A stretch of 64,000 nucleotides of DNA from Clostridium tunisiense TJ. GTDB taxonomy: Bacteria > Bacillota > Clostridia > Clostridiales > Clostridiaceae. Position 1 is the stretch's first letter, and every line of letters begins with the position of its first letter. The notes under the pieces are model-generated. The model was not told the DNA's origin. It saw only the letters and a program-made list of their open reading frames with translations, and made no database searches. Location: positions 496,001 to 560,000 of the forward strand of contig NZ_AMQH01000012.1 of NCBI RefSeq assembly GCF_000300195.1, written 5' to 3'. Both the position numbers and the translations under genes were made by a program. This document shows, piece after piece, positions 1 to 9,698 of the stretch.

Positions 1-19
1 AAATATATATTGGAAATAA

Positions 20-45
20 AAAAACACTCCCACAGGAGTGTTTTT
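20..45 (-). terminator. intrinsic terminator after the M50 gene
   Basis: An 11-bp perfect stem (AAAAACACTCC / GGAGTGTTTTT) with loop CACA. It lies just beyond the stop codon of the minus-strand M50 gene. The A and T runs on both sides make it usable in either direction. Confidence 0.85.
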
Positions 46-51
46 ACTTGC

Positions 52-705
52 CTAAAAAATCAAAAACAATAATATTGATACTATTAAAATGTTAACCACC
101 ACTATAATTAACTTACTATTAATAACATTAATTTTTGATTTTTTTATTAATCTATTAATAGTAGCAACCCAGATCTTATTACCATCTAGTGAGGATAAGG
201 GGATGAGATTTGTAAGCCCTAAAGTTAAGTTTACAATTATTAATAAAAACCATAAGGTAGTACCTTTCATTGAAATAAATAAGTTTGCAAGATTATTTTG
301 TAAGATATAGATATTTTTTAAGCTTATGCATCGCAAACTTTGAGCAATTATTCCATATATATTAATTAAGTTACTTTCAAGCAACTTAAAATTAAAGTCC
401 AGAGAAGTGAGTAAAGATAATACAAATATTAAAAAGTTAAGAAATACACCAGATAAACAAATTACATAAATTTTTAGCAATTTGAGGGATTCATATTTTA
501 ATTCATCATTATAGATATATCCACCAAGTGGAAGTAATCTTACTTCGAATTCTGTACCATATCTCAAGAAAGAAAATATTTTAGGACCTACCCCTATAGA
601 AAACTGATATACAGGAACCTTAAACATTTTAGAGGCTAGATAATGTCCTAATTCATGAATAAAAATAGAAGTAAAAAGCACAATATAGATTATAAAAAAA
701 TCCAT
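52..705 (-). CDS. M50-family (site-2 protease-like) membrane metallopeptidase, short form
   Basis: A 217-residue polytopic membrane protein. The first membrane segment carries the zinc motif HELGH (about residues 18-22), and a late segment carries LIPLSSLDGNK, equivalent to the N-P-D-G metal ligand region of M50 proteases with the usual Asn-Pro replaced by Ile-Pro. Known M50 enzymes cut substrates inside the membrane. This one lacks the PDZ domain found in RseP/RasP (normally over 330 residues), so it resembles the short SpoIVFB/YwhC-like group. The start is ATG after a GGGGGG-type ribosome site. It stands alone, so its substrate cannot be inferred. Confidence 0.8.
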   Translation of the reverse strand: MDFFIIYIVLFTSIFIHELGHYLASKMFKVPVYQFSIGVGPKIFSFLRYGTEFEVRLLPLGGYIYNDELKYESLKLLKIYVICLSGVFLNFLIFVLSLLTSLDFNFKLLESNLINIYGIIAQSLRCISLKNIYILQNNLANLFISMKGTTLWFLLIIVNLTLGLTNLIPLSSLDGNKIWVATINRLIKKSKINVINSKLIIVVVNILIVSILLFLIF

Positions 706-886
706 ATTCCCCCCTGATAATAGTGATTATAATTAATTTGTATTCAATTTTTCTAGGGTTTATAACAAGATTTTGTTGCTAAAGTTGTGATTTTTGAAAT
801 ATATAACCTAATAAGAAAATATAATAATAAATAGTTCTATGGCTTTATCTTAAATATTATTTGATTACTATAACAAAAAATTAAAT

Positions 887-922
887 AACAACCTGAAATA
901 ATTCAATATGATTTCAAGTTGT
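887..922 (-). terminator. intrinsic terminator after tcyP
   Basis: On the minus strand AACAACTTGAAAT pairs with ATTTCAGGTTGTT and is followed by ATTTAATTTTTTG. It lies 60 bp past the stop of the carrier gene. Confidence 0.75.
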
Positions 923-980
923 TATAATTTAATCTTTTGCAAACTTTATTTTAATAATATATCACAGAATAGATATTAAT

Positions 981-2309
981 CTAAGCACTTATTTCTAAGT
1001 CAGCAGTGTTATCTTTTGAGTCATCCTTATTAAAGGCTTCTCTATCAAAATCACCTACTGAATCTGCTACAAGAAGTGATACAACAGCTGCACCAGTTAC
1101 GTTTGTGGCTGTTCTTGCCATATCGACAATAGTATCAATTCCAAGTAGTAATGCTATACCTTCAACAGGTAACCCCATTGCTGCAAGAACTACAGTAGTC
1201 ATAATTGATGCTGTTCCAGGCACGCCAGCAGTTCCTATGGATGCGATAGTTGTAACAATAATTAAAGTAATATAATTTACTAAAGTAAAGTTGTGACCAA
1301 AAACATTAGCAACAAATACTGCAGCCATTACGGGATAAAGACCACCGCAAGCATTCATACCCATTGTAGCACCCATTGGAGCTACAAATGAAGCTATTTT
1401 ATTTGAAATTTTAACATTGTCTGTAAGTGCTCTAATAGTTACAGGCAAAGTTCCATAGCTACTTCTTGTAGTGAAAGCCACTACTTGAGGTTCGTAAATC
1501 TTTTTTAAGAACTTAATAGGGTTTACCTTAGCTACAAAAGTTAATAGAGAACCATGAACTAATACAATTTGAAGGGCACAAGCTAGATATATTGCTAAAA
1601 TAACTTTGGCAAGGGGAATTAAAGTAGCAATACCATATTTACTTGCAACTCCAGCCATAAGAGCATACACACCATAAGGAGTAAGTTTAAGAACCATTTT
1701 TGTAATTCTAAACATAATATTTGCAAAAGATTCAAATAGATTTTTAACTGCTGCTACTTTTTCTGGCTTTCTTGAGCCTTCGATAATTATTGCCACACCA
1801 ATCAAAATAGAGAAAATAATTACAGGAATTATCTTTCCGCTAGCCATCTCATTAACTGGGTTAGATGGTATCATATCAATTAAAACTTTTGTAAAAGTTG
1901 GAACCTCTTTTGCTTTAAAACTTGCATCTTCAACAAATTTTATGCCATTACCAAGCTTAAAAGCAAGTGCAACTAGAATTCCAATAACTGTGGCAGCAGC
2001 AGTTGTCCCCATTAAATAAGCAAGAGTTCTAGTCCCGATCTTCTTAAGCTTTGCTGGACTTTCAAGGGATGCAATACTTGTAACTACTGATGATACTACC
2101 AGTGGAATTACTATCATTTTAATCAAGTTAACATACATGGACCCAATAGGTTCAATTAGAGAAGTATTTTTGCTAAATATCATACCTACTACAATACCCA
2201 ATGCCATTGACACAAAAACTCTATTACCAAAAGAAACTTTTTTCTTTTTAAGATACATAAGAATTCCAAAAACTAAAACTGAAACTAATAAGCTAATATA
2301 ATTCATCAT
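981..2309 (-). CDS. tcyP: L-cystine:cation symporter (DAACS family, TcyP-like)
   Basis: A 442-residue sodium/proton:dicarboxylate-type symporter. The N terminus, with a VSFGNRVF stretch after a basic KKKK patch and a following GIVVGMIF, resembles Bacillus TcyP rather than GltP. Further family landmarks are the TRSSYGTLPV hairpin region (about residues 280-290), the GATMGMNACGG motif and the C-terminal substrate helix with D..VDMARTATNV. It is expected to import cystine. The assignment is strengthened by the upstream T-box, whose specifier reads UGC (Cys), so transport should rise when charged tRNA-Cys is scarce. The start is ATG-ATG behind GGAGGAAAAGAA. Confidence 0.85.
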   Translation of the reverse strand: MMNYISLLVSVLVFGILMYLKKKKVSFGNRVFVSMALGIVVGMIFSKNTSLIEPIGSMYVNLIKMIVIPLVVSSVVTSIASLESPAKLKKIGTRTLAYLMGTTAAATVIGILVALAFKLGNGIKFVEDASFKAKEVPTFTKVLIDMIPSNPVNEMASGKIIPVIIFSILIGVAIIIEGSRKPEKVAAVKNLFESFANIMFRITKMVLKLTPYGVYALMAGVASKYGIATLIPLAKVILAIYLACALQIVLVHGSLLTFVAKVNPIKFLKKIYEPQVVAFTTRSSYGTLPVTIRALTDNVKISNKIASFVAPMGATMGMNACGGLYPVMAAVFVANVFGHNFTLVNYITLIIVTTIASIGTAGVPGTASIMTTVVLAAMGLPVEGIALLLGIDTIVDMARTATNVTGAAVVSLLVADSVGDFDREAFNKDDSKDNTADLEISA

Positions 2310-2591
2310 TTCTTTTCCTCCAAATTTTTAATTTTATTTTTAACAAGATTTTAGGGTGAAAGTTTAAACTTTTAAATTTCACGAACCTCTGTGGTTCATT
2401 TGAGAAACTTTACTATTCATAATTGTAACTCCATAATAAAAGTTGTTTTATATAAGGTTCCATTTACACATAGTTATACATAAAGTAAGCATAATCATAG
2501 AGGTTCACGCATAATTGCTATAAATACCGGTAAAATTTTATAACAATTTTCATAAAACTTTGTAAAAATTTTGACGTCTTAAATATTTTAC

Positions 2592-2628
2592 AAAACAAAA
2601 AACTCCTACCTCTGTAAAAACAGAGGCA
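2592..2628 (-). terminator. T-box terminator upstream of tcyP
   Basis: On the minus strand CCTCTGT TTTT ACAGAGG forms the core of a longer imperfect stem (CTTCTGCCTCTG/CAGAGGTAGGAG), followed by TTTTTTGTTTTG. It is the termination half of the leader's switch. Confidence 0.85.
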
Positions 2629-2862
2629 GAAGTAATATTCCGCGGTTCCACTCTGATTAAGTAATAAATACTCATCTCATTTTAAGCACTACCATGCTCT
2701 ATCCCTATAACGGGGGAATCCGTAATATCCTACTTGGGCATTGAAAATAATGCCATAAATTTCGGTATTAAGCTCATAGGGGCACTTCAGTATTATTAAT
2801 ACGTAAAACTCTCTCACCAAATGAGTTTCTCTCTGTAAGATTTCTAATACTTACTTTTCCTA
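2592..2862 (-). promoter_or_regulatory. T-box leader with Cys (UGC) specifier
   Basis: The minus strand carries the canonical T-box AGAGTGGAACCGCGG (2640-2654) directly before the terminator. Upstream are a Stem I K-turn region (AGAGAG...TTGGTGAGAGAG) and a specifier-loop segment CTGAAGTGCCCCTATGAG. The triplet TGC at 2782-2784 sits where the specifier codon is expected, matching tRNA-Cys. By the known mechanism, uncharged tRNA-Cys pairs its acceptor end with the T-box bulge, stabilises the antiterminator and lets tcyP be transcribed. The specifier call is read by eye without folding, but it fits the gene downstream. Confidence 0.88.
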
Positions 2863-3132
2863 ATCTTAGCATTTATTAATTAAATAATAATTATTCTTAC
2901 AAAATGGATTATATAATCTAATAAAATAAAAGTCAATAAGTTTTTATAAATGAATTATTAGTAATTTTATACAGTATATTTTAACTGCCTTAGTACTCTT
3001 GTTCAAATTAATGATTTATAATTCTAAATTCTATATTATAATTAATAATGAATAAGTAAATTTATTTATTATTATAGGCATAATTAACAACTATGAAAGC
3101 TTTGAAAAGTAATTTTGTAAGGGGGATATTTC
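2863..3132. other. intergenic region between divergent tcyP leader and DUF3810 gene
   Basis: About 270 bp of very AT-rich sequence. It should hold the outward promoters of the T-box transcript and of the DUF3810 gene. I see no further gene or conserved structure in it. Confidence 0.5.
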
Positions 3133-4242
3133 ATGAAGATAAATAAAAAGATATTCTCATATTTTCTAATATGTTTAATAGGAATGGTTACCTTTATCTT
3201 AATCCAGTTATGTAAAGAAAATCCTTTAATTGTTGAGAAGATATACTCAAACTATATTTTTTTATTAATTGCTAGAGTATTAAGCAAACTCTTCAGTAAA
3301 ATTCCATTTTCCTTGTGGGAATTTATTTATGTGGGCTTACTAGTATTTCCTGTTATTATTTTTTTCAAGTTCATATATATGCTTATTAAACATCGAAAAA
3401 ATCTTAAAATTAAACTCATTAAACATACTAAAGCTTGCTTAATAATATTATTGCTAGGTTATTTTCTTTTTAATATTCTATGGGGTATAAATTATTATAG
3501 AGAGCCTATTGCAACTTCTATGGAGCATGAGAATGAACAATATAAAAAGGATGATTTGATCAATCTCTGTAAAGAGTTTTTAATTATTACTAATGGTCTA
3601 AGAGATAATTTAAAGGAAGATATTAATGGCAATTTCACCTTAAGTATGGAGTTCTCTCAATTAAGCAATGAGGTGGAAGATGGGTACAAATATTTTAAGG
3701 TAGATAATAAACCTTTGGATGTAAAATATAATAACACCAAACCTGTTACCTTATCTAAATTTATGAGTTACACAGGGATTACAGGGATGTATTCTCCGTT
3801 CACAGGGGAAGCTAATGTGAACATTGATATTCCTAGTACAACTTTACCTGTAACTATTGCCCATGAACAAGCACATCAAAGAGGAATTGCTAGGGAAGAA
3901 GAAGCTAATTATTTAGCCTATTTAGCTTGTGTTAATAGTCCAAATAAAGAATTACAGTATTCGGGATATTATTTAGCATTAACCTATCTTATGAATGATT
4001 TATATAGTATTGATAAAGAGGCATACCAGGAAATAAAGAAATTGTATAGCAATAAGTTAATAAGAGATATAAATTTTAGTAATAATTACTGGAAAAACCA
4101 TGAAGGATTTGTTGAAAAAGTTTGGAATAAAGCCAATGATAGCTACTTGAAGGCAAATAACCAAAGTGCTGGAGCTGCAAGTTATGGACTAATGACAAAG
4201 TTGCTATTAGGTGAATATAAGAGTAATTTAATAAATAAATAA
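3133..4242 (+). CDS. DUF3810-family membrane protein with HExxH zinc motif
   Basis: A 369-residue protein with three hydrophobic segments in the first 120 residues (about 8-26, 58-82 and 100-118), followed by a large soluble domain. That domain carries AHEQAHQRG (HEQAH, about residues 243-247) and a downstream EEEANYLAY helix, the layout of a zincin-type metallopeptidase with a third ligand Glu. This matches the DUF3810 family, whose function is not established. The ATG follows GGGGGATATTTC. The gene is monocistronic. Its final codons lie in an AAAT tetranucleotide repeat that runs past the stop codon (about 4230-4252), so slippage could change only the last few residues. Confidence 0.8.
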   Translation: MKINKKIFSYFLICLIGMVTFILIQLCKENPLIVEKIYSNYIFLLIARVLSKLFSKIPFSLWEFIYVGLLVFPVIIFFKFIYMLIKHRKNLKIKLIKHTKACLIILLLGYFLFNILWGINYYREPIATSMEHENEQYKKDDLINLCKEFLIITNGLRDNLKEDINGNFTLSMEFSQLSNEVEDGYKYFKVDNKPLDVKYNNTKPVTLSKFMSYTGITGMYSPFTGEANVNIDIPSTTLPVTIAHEQAHQRGIAREEEANYLAYLACVNSPNKELQYSGYYLALTYLMNDLYSIDKEAYQEIKKLYSNKLIRDINFSNNYWKNHEGFVEKVWNKANDSYLKANNQSAGAASYGLMTKLLLGEYKSNLINK

Positions 4243-4254
4243 ATAAATAAATAG

Positions 4255-4323
4255 AACTGTGTAGGTTTCTGTAATTCACTAAATCATGGAGTGAATTGTA
4301 AAAATTTACACAGTTTTTGTTTT
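4255..4323 (+). terminator. intrinsic terminator after the DUF3810 gene
   Basis: AACTGTGTA pairs with TACACAGTT around an inner AATTCAC/GTGAATT hairpin, followed by TTTTTGTTTT. Confidence 0.8.
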
Positions 4324-4548
4324 AATAAGTTAAATTTTCAACTTACATATTGCATAAACTTCAAGGGTTTAAACTCAAAAAAGTATTTTCCTCCATTGCT
4401 TTGTGAAATATAAAAATTATATTTAAGTGCTAAGTATTAATATTTGATAAATCCTAAGGCCGAATATGTACTAATAGTAAAAACTAAGTAAAAAATGTTA
4501 AAGTTTTTAAAAAGTACTTCCAATTATCAGAAAAGTGTTATATTATAA
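4324..4548. other. intergenic region upstream of the pur operon
   Basis: AT-rich sequence between the DUF3810 terminator and the PurBox-like pair. No gene and no recognisable purine riboswitch were seen. The operon promoter probably lies at its right edge, with a TATATTATA -10-like stretch near 4539-4547. Confidence 0.4.
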
Positions 4549-4592
4549 AAATACGAACAATAAACAAATTAATCATATTAATATTCGTATAA
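4549..4592 (+). promoter_or_regulatory. candidate PurR operator (inverted PurBox pair)
   Basis: Two CGAA-centred boxes face each other: AAATACGAACAAT (4549-4561) and the reverse complement of AATATTCGTATAA (4580-4592), 18 bp apart. Bacillus PurR boxes have the consensus AWWWCCGAACWWT and are spaced 16-17 bp apart, so position, orientation and context (25 bp before purL) fit. The spacing and one or two bases deviate. This is the only regulatory signal seen for the operon. Confidence 0.6.
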
Positions 4593-4616
4593 AAATCTGT
4601 TGTTTGAGGTGATAAG

Positions 4617-7600
4617 ATGGAAAATTGTACTTTCACAGCTTATGTTGAAAAAAAAGCGAACTTTAGTAGTGAAGCTTTAGCTATTAAAAATGAAATAAAT
4701 CAAATATTAGGAATAAAGAATGTTGAAAATGTCCGTTATATAAACAAATATGATATATCTGGCATTACAAAGGATGAGTATGAAGTAATTAAATACACAA
4801 CTTTGTCAGAGATAAACACAGACTCCATTTATGATAACACAATTAATTTAGGGAAATGTGAATACTTTGTTGTGGAGTTTTTACCAGGCCAATATGACCA
4901 AAGAGCAGATTCTGCTGCACAGTGTATTCAGTTAATTACCCAAAAGGAAATGCCAGAAGTTAAAACTTCAAAAATATATGCTATTTATGGGGACATTAGT
5001 AAGAATGAACTTGATAGAATAAAGGAGTATTACATAAATAAGGTTGATTCAAGGGAAACCACCCTTGAAACTAATAATATTTTTAACAGTACCATGGTTG
5101 AAGATAAAAAGATTGAAGTTATAGAAAACTTTATTGAAAAGAATGAGGACGAACTAATAGGAGTTCAAAAAGAATATGGGCTTTCTATTTCTAAAGAAGA
5201 CTTAAAACTCATTCAAAAATATTTTAAAGATGATGAAAATCGTAATCCCACTTTAACTGAAATAAGAGTGATTGATACTTATTGGTCAGATCATTGCAGA
5301 CATACTACTTTTTTAACAAACTTAAAAAGTGTTAGATTCCAAGAAGGCAAACTAAATAATCCAGTTAAAAAAGCCTTTTCAATATACGAAGATTATAGAA
5401 AAACTTTATATAAAGATAAAGAAAAGCCAATGACTTTAATGGATATAGCAGTAATCGCAATGAAAAAACTACGAAAGGATGGTAAACTTCAAGGATTAGA
5501 TTCTTCAGATGAAATTAATGCTTGTAGTATTGTAGTTGATGTAGATGTGGAAGGTAAGCTAGAAAAGTATGTGGTGATGTTTAAAAATGAAACTCATAAC
5601 CACCCAACAGAAATTGAACCTTTTGGTGGTGCATCTACTTGTATTGGAGGAGCTATAAGAGATCCACTTTCGGGAAGAAGTTACGTCTACCAAGCTATGA
5701 GAATTACAGGCTGTGGAGACCCAACAGAACCAATTAGTAGCACTTTAAAAGGCAAGTTGCCACAAAGAAAAATTACTAAAGAAGCTGCAAAAGGATATAG
5801 TAGCTATGGAAATCAAATTGGGTTAGCAACTGGTTTTGTAAAAGAGATTTACCATGAAGGTTATAGAGCCAAAAGAATGGAAGTAGGAGCTGTTATTGGT
5901 GCTGCTCCCTATGAAAACATAGTAAGAAGCAAACCAATGCCAGGAGATGTAGTAATATTATTAGGTGGCAGAACTGGTAGAGATGGAATTGGTGGTGCAG
6001 CAGGATCATCTAAAGTTCATACTGAATCTTCCATAAACACCAGTAATGCGGAGGTTCAAAAAGGTAATGCACCTACAGAAAGAAAAATACAAAGACTGTT
6101 TAGAAATAAAGATGTTACTAAGCTAATAAAGAAATGTAATGATTTTGGTGCTGGGGGAGTCTCAGTAGCTATTGGCGAGTTAGCTGATGGTTTAAAAATT
6201 AATTTGAATTGTGTTCCTAAAAAATATGAAGGATTAGATGGAACAGAAATTGCGATTTCTGAATCTCAAGAAAGAATGGCTGTAGTAGTTTCAAATAATG
6301 AGGCAGAAAAGTTTATAAAGTATGCTAATGAAGAAAACCTTGAAGCTACAGTGGTTGCTGAGGTAACAGAAGAAGAAAGAGTCATCATTGAGTGGAATGG
6401 AAATACCATTGTTAACCTTAGCAGAGAGTTTTTAAATACAAATGGAGCTACTAGCTATAGTGAAGTTATAGTAGAAGCACCAAAAGAAGAAGAAAATTAT
6501 TTCTTAGAAAAGAAAGAGGAAAACACCAGACTTTATGAAGAGTTCACAAAAGTTTTATCAGATTTAAATGTATGTTCTCAAAAAGGTCTTATAGATATGT
6601 TTGATTCATCAATTGGTGGTGGAACAGTATTCATGCCATGCGGAGGAAAACATCAAGGAACACCAATGGAAGCTATGACCTGTAAGATACCTGTATTAGG
6701 AAGGGAAATAAAAACAGGAACAGTAATGTCTTATGGTTTCAATCCGAATATTTCATGCTGGAGTACCTTCCACGGTGCATTGTATGCTGTTGTAGAAAGC
6801 ATTGCCAAAGTTATAGCTGCTGGAGGAAAATTAGAGGATACTTATCTTACTTTCCAAGAGTATTTCGAAAAACTTGGCAATGATCCAGCTAAATGGGGAA
6901 AACCATTCTCAGCATTATTAGGAGCCTTGTATGCACAGCATAACCTAGAAGTTGCAGCAATTGGTGGAAAGGATAGTATGTCAGGAACCTTTGAAAATTT
7001 AAATGTTCCACCAACTTTAATTTCCTTTGCTGTCAGCACTTTAGAGGTAGATAAAGCTGTAAGTGGAGAATTTAAAAGAAAAAATAGCAAGGTTATAATA
7101 ATTCCAAGTAGTTTAGATGATGAGTATATAATTGATTTTCCTAAGTTAAAGAGAAACTTTGAATATGTTTCAAAGCTCATAGAAAAAGGCTTGGTTTTAT
7201 CCTCATATACTGTAACTTATGGTGGGGTTATAGAAGCTATTTCAAAGATGACCTTAGGAAATCGTATTGGTTTTGAATTTAACTCATCTATGAATCTTGA
7301 GAAAATTAAAGCTTACACTTATGGCAGTATAATTTTAGAAATTAAAGATGAAGAAGCTTTAAGTATTTTAAATTCACAAGAATATCATGTATTAGGTTCT
7401 ACTGTAGAAAGTTATACCATTAAGTTAAAAGAAGAGCAACTGTCTATAGAACAACTGGAGAAGGTATATAATGAGCCACTATCTAAGATTTTTCCAATGG
7501 ATTATGATGCGAATCAAAAGAGTTTCTTTGGCTTCAATAAGGAGTGTGTTGAAAACCCACATTTAAATAAACAGTTAGAGATTTCTATGAATGATAGTAT

Positions 7601-8474
7601 TTCAGATAGAGAAATACAATTCAATGAAAACTCTCTAAGAAATACAAATAAGAAGTATATTGGAATCAACAAGGCTAAACCTAAGATTATTATACCAGTT
7701 TTCCCAGGAACAAACTGTGAATATGACTGCGAAAGAGCATTTATGAAAGCAGGTGGGGAAGTTAATCAGTTAATTTTTAATAACTTAACTTCTAAGAATA
7801 TTGAAGAATCTATTTTAGCTCTTGAAAAAGCCATAAAATCGTCTCAAATAATTATGCTACCTGGCGGATTTAGCGCAGGTGATGAGCCAGATGGTTCAGG
7901 TAAATTTATTAATGCTATCTTTAGAAATGAAAAAATTAAAGAAGCAACAATGGATTTGCTTAAAAATAGAGATGGTTTAATTTTAGGTATTTGCAATGGA
8001 TTCCAAGCTTTAATAAAGCTAGGCCTTGTAACATACGGAGAAATAAGAGATTTAGAAGAACAAAGTCCTACGTTAATACCTAACGCTATAGGAAAACATA
8101 TGTCTTGTATGGTTAATACTAAAATAATAAGCAATAGCTCTCCATGGCTTCAAGGTGTTAATGAAGGAGATATTCATGCTATTCCTATATCTCATGGGGA
8201 AGGTAGATTTTATGGTAGTGAAGACGTTATAAAGGAATTGTTCAAAAATAAACAGGTGGCAACTCAATATGTAGATGAACTTGGAAATCCAACCTATGAT
8301 ATTAAATATAATCCTAATGGTTCAATGTATGCTATTGAAGGTATTACTAGCCCTGACGGAAGAGTATTTGGGAAAATGGGCCATAGTGAAAGATATACTG
8401 AAAATGCGTTTAAAAATATATCAGGAAATTATGATCAAAAGATTTTTGAAAGTGGAATTAACTACTATAAATAG
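4617..8474 (+). CDS. purL: phosphoribosylformylglycinamidine synthase, single-chain (PurL with fused glutaminase)
   Basis: A 1285-residue enzyme of the clostridial/streptococcal single-chain type. It converts FGAR, ATP and glutamine to FGAM. The N-terminal part carries WSDHCRHTTF (about 225) and the ATP-binding FKNETHNHPTEIEPFGGA (about 325). The C-terminal class I glutaminase starts near 1020 with IIPVFPGTNCEYDCERA. The nucleophile Cys1126 lies in GICNGFQ and the His1193/Glu1195 pair in SHGEGRF, all present, so ammonia can be made in the same chain. It heads the operon, with a 12-bp gap to purE. The ATG follows GAGGTGAT. Confidence 0.95.
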   Translation: MENCTFTAYVEKKANFSSEALAIKNEINQILGIKNVENVRYINKYDISGITKDEYEVIKYTTLSEINTDSIYDNTINLGKCEYFVVEFLPGQYDQRADSAAQCIQLITQKEMPEVKTSKIYAIYGDISKNELDRIKEYYINKVDSRETTLETNNIFNSTMVEDKKIEVIENFIEKNEDELIGVQKEYGLSISKEDLKLIQKYFKDDENRNPTLTEIRVIDTYWSDHCRHTTFLTNLKSVRFQEGKLNNPVKKAFSIYEDYRKTLYKDKEKPMTLMDIAVIAMKKLRKDGKLQGLDSSDEINACSIVVDVDVEGKLEKYVVMFKNETHNHPTEIEPFGGASTCIGGAIRDPLSGRSYVYQAMRITGCGDPTEPISSTLKGKLPQRKITKEAAKGYSSYGNQIGLATGFVKEIYHEGYRAKRMEVGAVIGAAPYENIVRSKPMPGDVVILLGGRTGRDGIGGAAGSSKVHTESSINTSNAEVQKGNAPTERKIQRLFRNKDVTKLIKKCNDFGAGGVSVAIGELADGLKINLNCVPKKYEGLDGTEIAISESQERMAVVVSNNEAEKFIKYANEENLEATVVAEVTEEERVIIEWNGNTIVNLSREFLNTNGATSYSEVIVEAPKEEENYFLEKKEENTRLYEEFTKVLSDLNVCSQKGLIDMFDSSIGGGTVFMPCGGKHQGTPMEAMTCKIPVLGREIKTGTVMSYGFNPNISCWSTFHGALYAVVESIAKVIAAGGKLEDTYLTFQEYFEKLGNDPAKWGKPFSALLGALYAQHNLEVAAIGGKDSMSGTFENLNVPPTLISFAVSTLEVDKAVSGEFKRKNSKVIIIPSSLDDEYIIDFPKLKRNFEYVSKLIEKGLVLSSYTVTYGGVIEAISKMTLGNRIGFEFNSSMNLEKIKAYTYGSIILEIKDEEALSILNSQEYHVLGSTVESYTIKLKEEQLSIEQLEKVYNEPLSKIFPMDYDANQKSFFGFNKECVENPHLNKQLEISMNDSISDREIQFNENSLRNTNKKYIGINKAKPKIIIPVFPGTNCEYDCERAFMKAGGEVNQLIFNNLTSKNIEESILALEKAIKSSQIIMLPGGFSAGDEPDGSGKFINAIFRNEKIKEATMDLLKNRDGLILGICNGFQALIKLGLVTYGEIRDLEEQSPTLIPNAIGKHMSCMVNTKIISNSSPWLQGVNEGDIHAIPISHGEGRFYGSEDVIKELFKNKQVATQYVDELGNPTYDIKYNPNGSMYAIEGITSPDGRVFGKMGHSERYTENAFKNISGNYDQKIFESGINYYK

Positions 8475-8485
8475 GAGGTTATGAT

Positions 8486-8965
8486 ATGAAGGTAGCAATT
8501 ATATTTGGTAGCAAGTCTGACGTGGAGGTAATGAGAGGTGCTGCAAACTGCTTAAGGGAATTTGGTGTGGAGTTTACAGCTCATGTTCTGTCTGCTCATA
8601 GAGTTCCAGAGAAGTTAGAAGAAGTTTTAGAGAAATTAGAATTAGAAGGTTATGAGGTAATTATTGCAGGGGCAGGTCTTGCTGCTCACTTACCAGGAGT
8701 AATAGCCTCTAAAACTATTCTTCCTGTAATTGGAGTACCTATAAAGGCGGCATTAGAAGGATTGGATTCTTTATATTCTATAGTTCAAATGCCAAAGTCC
8801 ATTCCAGTAGCTACAGTTGGAATAAATAATAGCTATAATGCAGCTATGCTTGCAGTGGAAATTTTATCAATTAAATATGGTGAGTTAAAAGAAAGATTAG
8901 TAAGTTATAGACAAACTATGAAAGAGAATTTTATCAACGATAATAAAGAAGGAGTGGAATTATAA
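8486..8965 (+). CDS. purE: AIR carboxylase / N5-CAIR mutase catalytic subunit PurE
   Basis: A 159-residue protein matching PurE in length. It shows FGSKSD at residues 7-12, the SAHRVPE active-site loop near 42, and [22 protein letters not shown] and SIVQMP motifs. It makes CAIR in purine synthesis. No purK is present in this operon, so either purK lies elsewhere or this PurE works directly with AIR and CO2; the sequence alone does not decide. The ATG lies 8 bp after AGGAGG, and the stop overlaps the purC start by one base. Confidence 0.93.
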   Translation: MKVAIIFGSKSDVEVMRGAANCLREFGVEFTAHVLSAHRVPEKLEEVLEKLELEGYEVIIAGAGLAAHLPGVIASKTILPVIGVPIKAALEGLDSLYSIVQMPKSIPVATVGINNSYNAAMLAVEILSIKYGELKERLVSYRQTMKENFINDNKEGVEL

Positions 8966-9669
8966 TGGAGAATAAAAACTTTTTATACGAAGGAAAGGCT
9001 AAAAAAATATATGGTACAGAAAAGGAAAATCAGGTAATTGTATATTATAAAGATGATGCAACAGCATTTAATGGAGAAAAAAAAGCTTCAATTAATTCAA
9101 AAGGAATCCTTAATAATACCATAACTTCTATCATTTTTAATATGTTAAAGGAAAATGGAATTGAAAGTCACTTCATCAAAAAATTAAACGATAGAGAGCA
9201 ATTATGTAAAAAAGTGGAGATTGTTCCTCTTGAAGTAATTGTTAGAAACGTTGCTGCTGGAAGCATGGCTAAAAGATATGGCCTTGAAGAAGGAACTGAA
9301 CTTAAAACTACAGTGCTTGAAATAAGCTATAAAAATGATGATTTAGGCGATCCATTAATGAATGATTATCATGCTGTTGCTATGGGATTAACAACTTTTG
9401 ATGAGCTAAATTATATATATTCCCAAGCAGAAAGAATAAATGAATTATTGACAGATTTCTTTAAGAAGCAAAATATAAAGTTAGTAGATTTCAAACTTGA
9501 GTTTGGAAGATATGAGGGAGAAGTAATATTAGCTGATGAAATTTCTCCAGACACCTGCAGACTTTGGGATATGACTACAGGAGAAAAACTAGATAAGGAT
9601 AGATTTAGAAGAGAACTTGGAGATTTAGTAGAAGGGTATACAAAAATACTAGAGAGAATTAATGGATAG
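8965..9669 (+). CDS. purC: SAICAR synthase
   Basis: A 234-residue enzyme that joins aspartate to CAIR using ATP. Visible motifs are the N-terminal [11 protein letters not shown], the SHFIKKL and [17 protein letters not shown] core, and the [12 protein letters not shown] signature near residue 193. Length and order fit the family. It is translationally coupled to purE (TAATG overlap). Confidence 0.95.
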   Translation: MENKNFLYEGKAKKIYGTEKENQVIVYYKDDATAFNGEKKASINSKGILNNTITSIIFNMLKENGIESHFIKKLNDREQLCKKVEIVPLEVIVRNVAAGSMAKRYGLEEGTELKTTVLEISYKNDDLGDPLMNDYHAVAMGLTTFDELNYIYSQAERINELLTDFFKKQNIKLVDFKLEFGRYEGEVILADEISPDTCRLWDMTTGEKLDKDRFRRELGDLVEGYTKILERING

Positions 9670-9698
9670 CACTATAAGTGGTATTTAGGAGGAAGAGT

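Noticed and set aside
4230-4252. AAAT tetranucleotide repeat at the end of the DUF3810 gene as a phase-variation switch
   Set aside because: It overlaps the stop codon, so slippage could only change the last few residues. A functional switch is unlikely.
6842-7180. 112-codon frame on the minus strand inside purL
   Set aside because: It is a shadow of purL: low-complexity Ser/Leu-rich translation, no ribosome site, and the plus strand is clearly coding.
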